64,000 nt of DNA from Flaccisagitta enflata (Eukaryota > Chaetognatha > Sagittoidea > Aphragmophora), in contig OZ231127.1 of NCBI GenBank assembly GCA_965153355.1, positions 71,796,001 through 71,860,000 on the forward strand. The letters are read 5' to 3'. The notes under the pieces were generated by a model. That model was not told the DNA's origin. It did not search any database and worked only from the letters and a program-made list of their open reading frames with translations. Numbering within the stretch: the first letter of the stretch is position 1; each line of letters begins with the position of its first letter. A program made the translations under genes and the position numbers. Shown here piece by piece: positions 58,225 through 64,000 of the stretch.

Positions 58225-59515
58225 TTGAGCATCTCAAACGAAATTAAAAGGGTAAGTAAATTTGATAATTCTCTTTCATTGGCTCTTAAGCTTAGAAGCA
58301 GAATGCTCCACGATAAATTCTTTTTGCGGCATGATTTTTTAAAGATTTATTTATAAAAGATTTAAATTGAATTTTTTTCAATCCATCATGATTTTAAGTA
58401 GGATCAATAAAAGAGTGTATTTATATTTGTTTGAGCATGCAAGTACAAGAAAACATGTTTATGAGCATAGCCGCTCATCTGTGAGGGTGTTTTTGAGCAT
58501 TCCAGCTCATTTAGCTTATCTAGCTCGATCTTCTTTTTCTGATTTCAAAAGTGATAAATGAATAAATACTTTGATACATGTTAAAGCAAGCAGATATAAA
58601 CAAGTCATCCAAGGATCACACATGGTCAGCGGTACCCGATGCCCTGCTTGGAGTGATTAGCTGAAGAAGTGGAGTGAGAGCAGGGCAGCGGCCCCAAAAG
58701 GCCGATGTCCTGTAGGACACAGGGGTGAACTTCCATACATCCTGAGAGGACATATTTGGGGTAATTTTCCGTGATATTCATCGGGAATTTTGCATTTTTT
58801 TCAGTTTTTTGTCAATTTGCCATGTTATTCAATGAGAATTTGAAGCCTGAGAGGCTGGGTTTAAGGCCCAAGAGGCTGGATCTAAGGCCAAGAGGCTGGA
58901 TTTGAGGCCCAAGAGGCTGGATTTGAGGCTTGAGAGGTGGGATTAGAGGCCTAAGAGGCTGGATTTGAAGCCTGAGAGGCCAGATTTGAGGCCTGAGAGG
59001 CTGGATTTGAGGCCTGAGAGGCTGGATTTGAGGCCTGAGAGGCTTGAGAAGCTTCGGAGGGGGGGGACGTACGTACGGACGGACGGACGTAAGGAAATTC
59101 ACCCCTGTGTCCTACAGGACATCGGCCCTTTGGGGCCGCTGCCCAAAAAGCATGTCAATGAGCATAGCTGCTTATCTGTGAGGGTGATTTTAAGTATTCT
59201 AGCTTATTTAGCTCAGATAGCTTAGTTCTATTTCTTATTTTTATTGGGATGAATAAATAAATGTTTCAATATGAGCATGCAGATATAAAAAAGCATGTCA
59301 GGGAGCATAGTTGGTTGTGTGATTTTGAGCATTTTAGCTCATCTAGTTCATTTGGCTCAGTCTTATTTATCTCTGATTTTCAGTGCAATCTATACATACA
59401 ATTGCTCTTGATTAAATCTAACAAATAAAAAGATTTGCAGTGACTGAAGACAAAAACTTGGTGAAAAATGACCAATGCTGACGACTTTTTTCCTCACGGC
59501 GACACACACAATTAC
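58225..59515 (+). mobile_element. Dispersed repeat J, copy 2, interrupted by family D
   Basis: Inverse of 45538-46335: CTCTTTCATTGGCTCTTAAG, units with GAGCATAGCCGCTCATCTGT, ending CTTTTTTCCTCACGGCGACA. Family D is inserted at 58601-59149. Confidence 0.65.
58601..59149 (+). mobile_element. Family D element inserted in repeat J
   Basis: CAAGTCATCCAAGGATCACA at the 5' end, GGGCAGCGGCCCCAAAAGGC, a ~20-bp minisatellite (GAGGCCTGAGAGGCTGGATT), GGACGGACGGACG, GCCCTTTGGGGCCGCTGCCC, A5. Confidence 0.8.
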
Positions 59516-59726
59516 TGGTAACGTTTATACCCCCCCCCTTGAGGTTTAGAAACTGATACATCCGATCAAAGATAATATTCATATCGGCAATAGTGCAGCT
59601 CCACTTTTAGGCATTATTTTGTTCATTTCCTTGAAATACGCTCCAGTGAACCTTACGTGTATTGTGGCTAAGTACAATCCTGAAGTGTGGCCCAGTACTG
59701 GAGTATAAACCCTTAAGTTCATGTAC

Positions 59727-59963
59727 CGTTGCCTGGTGACTCTGACCACTGCCTTTTTCATCATCCTTGTCATCTAATTCGACTTCGATGTTGCATCCCG
59801 CGAGTGAGTAAACGACGTGCCCCAAACAAGCCAAAGATAAGCGATAAACGATGACCACAGTCTCGGCGATGCAGTCGTAGTCACTCACGTTAGGATATTG
59901 AATGCCCTCGGGCAGATCAAAATGGCGAATGTGCGGAGGAGATGTCACGCGTGCATCGATTAC
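59727..59963 (-). CDS. Possible exon, unidentified gene
   Basis: CCTCAG acceptor, then 79 open codons: VIDARVTSPPHIRHFDLPEG, YDCIAETVVIVYRLSLACLG, CNIEVELDDKDDEKG. It ends at a GTACAT donor in phase 0, which fits the exon at 58036. A strong GTGAGT lies inside it at 59888-59883, also phase 0, so a 76-bp-or-so shorter-by-half version is possible. The family was not recognised. Confidence 0.4.
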
Positions 59964-59969
59964 CTGAGG

Positions 59970-60950
59970 TTATGAGATTATGTAGTATGACTTGGAGCAA
60001 GTAAAGGGAAAAAAGTTTATTCAGTCACTTTTTGATCAATTTTTCGCATCAAGATATTTACTATGAACCAAAAAAATGTTTTCACATGCTTCACAGAAGC
60101 ATATAACACACCCCCCCAAAAAATAGGTCCGGCGTTAGCCGTTTTATAGCGAAGGGAACAGTCTATACGATGAGGAACGCCAGGTAATTGTAAAATGTGC
60201 GTGAGAATGATTTTAAAAGACCATTTTTCTGTTGCTGTCAGCGATACGATTTTGGAGTTTTGATCCATTTTTTCCCCGAAATGTGTTAATTATGTTAATA
60301 GTTGCCTGTGATAATTTTTTCCACCTTAATATATGCAATTTTGTCACCTTACGAAAAAAACACCTGAAGGAGGTCAAGTTACAAAAGAAAATAATAAAAT
60401 CGTAGTATACAACTTATTATTTTTGTTTACGATACTTCCTGTCAGAGTTAAGCTATGAAATTTTAACTGGTGTTAGGGAACATGCTCAACTACTTGCGTG
60501 TCAATTTTCATGATCCTAGGCAAATTTTAAGTATCGCTTTTCCTCCTTTGATTTTAAAATCCATGCTAAAAAGGAGTTTTCGAAAAAAAAGATTTTTCAT
60601 CTTGAAAATAACAAATCTGTAAAACGGTCAGACTTTTTGCATTTTTAAAAACATACGACGCGAGATATACTAATTTTTAAGCGTCATATGTTTTTGTTTT
60701 TTTCATTTTTGCGTTTTCTATGCAAATTTGTTATTTTCAGTGAGCATGAGTTGGAGTGATTTTTTGCTCCTTCGAGAAAGCGAGCTGCTGGTGAAATGGT
60801 GCGTGTGGTGGAGGGATATCTGATGGACATTGAGTCTCAATTTACAAAATCAAGCTGTGTGTTGTCAGCATAAATGCAAATCGATCATTTTTGCTTGTTC
60901 GAATACATGCTTGCTTGCTTGTTTTTGTGCTTACATGCTTGTAAACAACT
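59970..60950. other. No gene supported
   Basis: An 83-codon minus-strand frame starts at 60268 but has no family match or clear splice partner. Confidence 0.35.
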
Positions 60951-61029
60951 ATAAGAAATGACCAAAAATGAAGCGAAAAAGAAAGAAAAAGACGAGTACA
61001 AAATAGTTAAAGAAATGGAGAAAGAAGGA

Positions 61030-61190
<161 letters not shown>

Positions 61191-61225
61191 GACAAAAAGA
61201 AAGAGAGAAAGAATGAAAGCATTGA

Positions 61226-61405
61226 AACAAGTAATGGGTGGGCAGAGGCGTCCAACCTCTATTCACACCCCCCTCCCCACACACATGCAAGCATCAGATC
61301 ACTTTTCGAAGCGCGTCCACAGACTAATGGTAAGACTGATGGACAGACCGACAGATGGACAGTCAGACAGAGCCTCTAATAGAGTTGTGGGTCCGCAACT
61401 AAGAA
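61226..61405 (+). mobile_element. Hairpin element inserted in a GAAA tract
   Basis: AACAAGTAATGGGTGGGCAG, GACCGACAGATGGACAG, hairpin AGTTGTGGGTCCGCAACT then AAGAAAG. Related to families A and E. Confidence 0.6.
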
Positions 61406-61417
61406 AGAAAGAAATAT

Positions 61418-61452
<35 letters not shown>

Positions 61453-61565
61453 AAAACAAAAAGATAAATAACAAGAACAAAATTCAACCTATAGATGCAT
61501 CCTTTGCTTTTCCTTCCTGTCACTGAGCTTGTGATCGCACTAAAGGGGTCCAGAAAAGACCAAAC

Positions 61566-61673
61566 CATAGAAATCAGTAATTAAAACGGCCTCACTAGCC
61601 CCGTTTTTCGTGCTGAAGCCAATGGTCACAGTCCCGAGACCGTCAAATGACCGGGCACCCCACCACCATGGCC
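61566..61673 (-). CDS. Weak exon candidate
   Basis: GATTCAG acceptor, open segment PWWWGARSFDGLGTVTIG then FSTKNGASEAVLITDFYG, donor GTTTGG, phase 1 on both sides. The pattern is faintly like the start of a laminin-G-type domain. There is no neighbouring exon to confirm it. Confidence 0.2.
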
Positions 61674-62003
61674 CTGAATCGGCATAACTACATTTTTTAC
61701 ATATTTTTGCTATTTTTTGGTAGTAAAATGGAGTTTGTTTTATCTGAATTACATAAAAACCATTCAGAACACTCAAGGCTGGTCATATGAGCTTATCATT
61801 ACTATCCTAGAACTAATGATGACCATTTGTACTCCATATACCACTTTGAGAGGACCATGGGGCCCTGTATCGAGCATTTTTTTCAATTTTGCGGCTACTG
61901 AACTAGTCCCTGCAGAAATGATGTTTTCACTACAGCTGTGGTTGACCTTTTGCTGTTCTTGTTGATACAGTATTTGCTCCTATTTAAGTGTTATTGTTAT
62001 TGA

Positions 62004-62009
<6 letters not shown>

Positions 62010-62056
<47 letters not shown>

Positions 62057-62147
62057 TTACAGTTATGAATTTTTATCGACAAATATACTTCTAATATCTT
62101 ATTTTAGCTGCTTTTTATCCTTTCTATTGAGCTTCCTAAGACAGCAT

Positions 62148-62191
<44 letters not shown>

Positions 62192-62197
62192 GGTGTC

Positions 62198-62226
<29 letters not shown>
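62010..62226. repeat. (TTG)n microsatellites
   Basis: Tracts at 62010-62055 and 62148-62226. Another follows at 62913-62982. Confidence 0.95.
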
Positions 62227-62229
<3 letters not shown>

Positions 62230-62284
62230 CACTGATGTTTTTTGTCATTGGTCCTGTTGGACCCATTGGTGGTTTTTTTCTATC

Positions 62285-62910
62285 GAGCATTCTATTACCA
62301 TCTTGCTCAAAAATATCGTCTCAGTAAAACAAAATTATTGTTTATTGTTGATATTTCTCATAAAAAGTTATATATTTCCGCACAACTATTTAGTACAGGC
62401 TCTTATGGTACCATATACCCTTTGTATTCAATTGGGAAAACATAGATAAAGGATTCATATACAATGTTGTAGAACCAGTTCTTCAAGCTTTCCAGCAGTT
62501 TTTCTTTGATCACTTTTTTACCTATGTATATTCATTTTGAAATAAAATTCAAATAGTTTGTACTAGAAAAATCTGCTTGACGGTATTTGACAGATCTTTC
62601 AAAGCTCTTTCAAATGGTCACCGATTTTCATATGATTTTATAATGATAAGCCTAGAAAAATTGAAAATGAACAGGTCAATATTTTTCTCATTTTTTGCAT
62701 ATTTTCTGCTCTTTATGGACATGAACGTTTTTCCTCTTTTAGCTCTAAAATCTAAACGAATCGAGCTACTGAGCTCTGCTTGGTGGCATTTTGAAGATTT
62801 TTTCTTGCTCTTTCTAATGGTCACTGATTTCAATGAGTTTTTTACAGTTGTTTTGTCACAAATTAGCTATAAAGATGAGACGATATTTTTGAGCAAGATG
62901 GTATAGCTTT
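62285..62910. repeat. Inverted-end repeat between TTG tracts
   Basis: CCATCTTGCTCAAAAATATC near the left and GATATTTTTGAGCAAGATGG near the right are exact reverse complements. A ~205-bp direct repeat (AATGGTCAC) lies inside. Probably a small transposon. Confidence 0.5.
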
Positions 62911-62912
62911 GG

Positions 62913-62980
<68 letters not shown>

Positions 62981-62982
62981 GA
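62913..62982. repeat. (TTG)n microsatellite
   Basis: About 23 units. Confidence 0.95.
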
Positions 62983-63379
62983 TATTAATGTTGGTCTTTA
63001 TCACAATCAAAAAACGACTTACAGGTAATGGCATTGTTTTTTTTTTTTCTTCTCTATTTTTGTTTTCAATATAGCATTTTTGTAGTCATATTGCGATTGC
63101 TGTAGCATCTTCATTCCTGAATAATGAGCATGTGTATGTTGCAACCTAGTAACTCTTAAAAAGGTTGCGTCCCTCTGTCTGTAAGTGTTCAAAAGACTTA
63201 CACCTGCCTGACATATAGGCGGAAAAATACTTAAGCAAAAGAACAAAAACTGTACTTCTAGTTGGCCCAGTAAGATGAAATCTTAATTGTAGTGTCCTAA
63301 CACATTTGAGATACTACAGTAGAAATTTCATCAAACTGGCTTGACTAGAAGTATGGTTTTCAAACATAAGGACCTCTAG

Positions 63380-63571
63380 TGTTTCTCTTCACGCGACTCT
63401 ACAACCCGCTTTCTCCATCCGCCGGTTGGTCAGTCGGTCGGTCCCCATTTTATTCTATTTTAAGATTTTATTTCTTTGACGTCACTGCTCTTGCCTAAAT
63501 GGTCTATTGACCTCAAATATGGCCCCTGCCCACCCGCACGCGACTTTGGTAGCCGTGTATCTGGCCTTGTT
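63380..63571 (-). mobile_element. Hairpin element, family A, 3' hairpin truncated
   Basis: CACGCGACTCTACAACCCGC, GGTCAGTCGGTCGG, GCCCCTGCCCACCCGCACGC, ending GTGTATCTGGCCTTGTT. The outer hairpin arm is missing. Confidence 0.75.
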
Positions 63572-63745
63572 TTCGTACTCACTGATAATGGCCATTTGTC
63601 CAGCATTGTCAATCCCTGTCTTACTTTCTGAGTTTTTTAAAAAGTTGCATCCTCCTCATATTCAATAACTAATGGCTTCCATATCCACAGCCTTCAGTAC
63701 TTGCTATGTCCACCGCACCCAGTTTCATTGCGGCTTTAGGAAGGT

Positions 63746-63950
63746 TTTTAGGTGCGCCATAGCACCTCTATAACTAGCTCTGTCTGTTGGTGGGTTGGTT
63801 GGTCACGCTTGAGTTGAATATCTCTAAATAAAGCAAAAATCACTGGAAATGATTCAGAAATATGATATGATGATTTTTTGGTGCGCCATTGCACCTCTTT
63901 AAGAGGCTCTGCCCATCTGTCCATCTCTTCGTCGGTCATGCTTGAATGAA
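63746..63950 (-). mobile_element. Two family B hairpin ends in tandem
   Basis: AGGTGCGCCATAGCACCTCT at about 63751 and GGTGCGCCATTGCACCTCT at about 63881, each followed by GGCTCTG/TAGCTCTG and GGTTGGTCACGCTTGA-type sequence. 5' ends are not found before the window edge. Confidence 0.6.
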
Positions 63951-64000
63951 AAATTGCTAAAAATGTTTGTGACCAATTGAAAGCTCATTTCGTTCATCAT

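Noticed and set aside
60017-60268. 83-codon minus-strand frame starting at 60268
   Set aside because: No family match, ends in A/T-rich sequence, and no clear donor. Could be part of the unknown gene but unsupported.

Overview
This is a stretch of animal nuclear DNA. Coding sequence is broken into short GT-AG exons that can be spliced in phase by eye, and a tektin-2 gene (a protein of motile cilia and flagella) sits beside a proteasome subunit and a metazoan-type U1-like zinc-finger gene. The introns and spacers are full of microsatellites, minisatellites and short non-coding mobile elements. I cannot name the species. A marine invertebrate is my guess, because the dominant repeat type resembles the Helentron-associated elements (HINE, DINE-1, oyster 'pearl') known from such genomes.

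Layout. 2.7-20.4 kb, minus strand: a monocarboxylate-transporter-like (SLC16/MFS) gene with a very long low-complexity N-terminus, whose 3' half lies beyond the left edge. 28.3-33.9 kb, minus: a complete seven-exon protein with four U1-type zinc fingers and an RGG plus prion-like tail. 34.8-37.8 kb, minus: complete three-exon proteasome alpha-1 (PSMA1). About 38.5 kb, minus: one possible last exon of an unknown gene. 41.0-44.6 kb, plus: complete seven-exon tektin-2 (TEKT2). 46.8-60 kb, minus: phase-compatible exons of one or two genes I do not recognise. The rest of 60-64 kb shows no convincing gene.

Repeats. At least seven families share one plan: a 5' end near AACAAG, a subterminal 9-12-mer, a body that is often tandemly repeated, a GACC/GACG tetranucleotide tract, then a short hairpin followed by A5. 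In six families the 5' 9-12-mer equals the left arm of that family's own 3' hairpin, so the two ends have changed together. Other elements are hAT-like (8-bp target duplications) or Tc1/mariner-like (TA flanks), including a triple nest at 13.6-17.2 kb with a 1.7-kb hairpin. I found no transposase, reverse transcriptase or Rep/helicase reading frame, so all mobile DNA here looks non-autonomous. Long open frames over simple repeats (LSLTRL, poly-Leu, poly-Cys/Val, poly-Ser/Leu) are artefacts and are not annotated as genes.

The observations I would follow first are the covarying ends of the hairpin elements, a transporter intron whose two ends are complementary GA and CU repeats abutting the splice sites, a tRNA-like A-box/B-box segment inside a mariner-type MITE, and the zinc-finger gene's splice donor that overlaps an in-frame stop.
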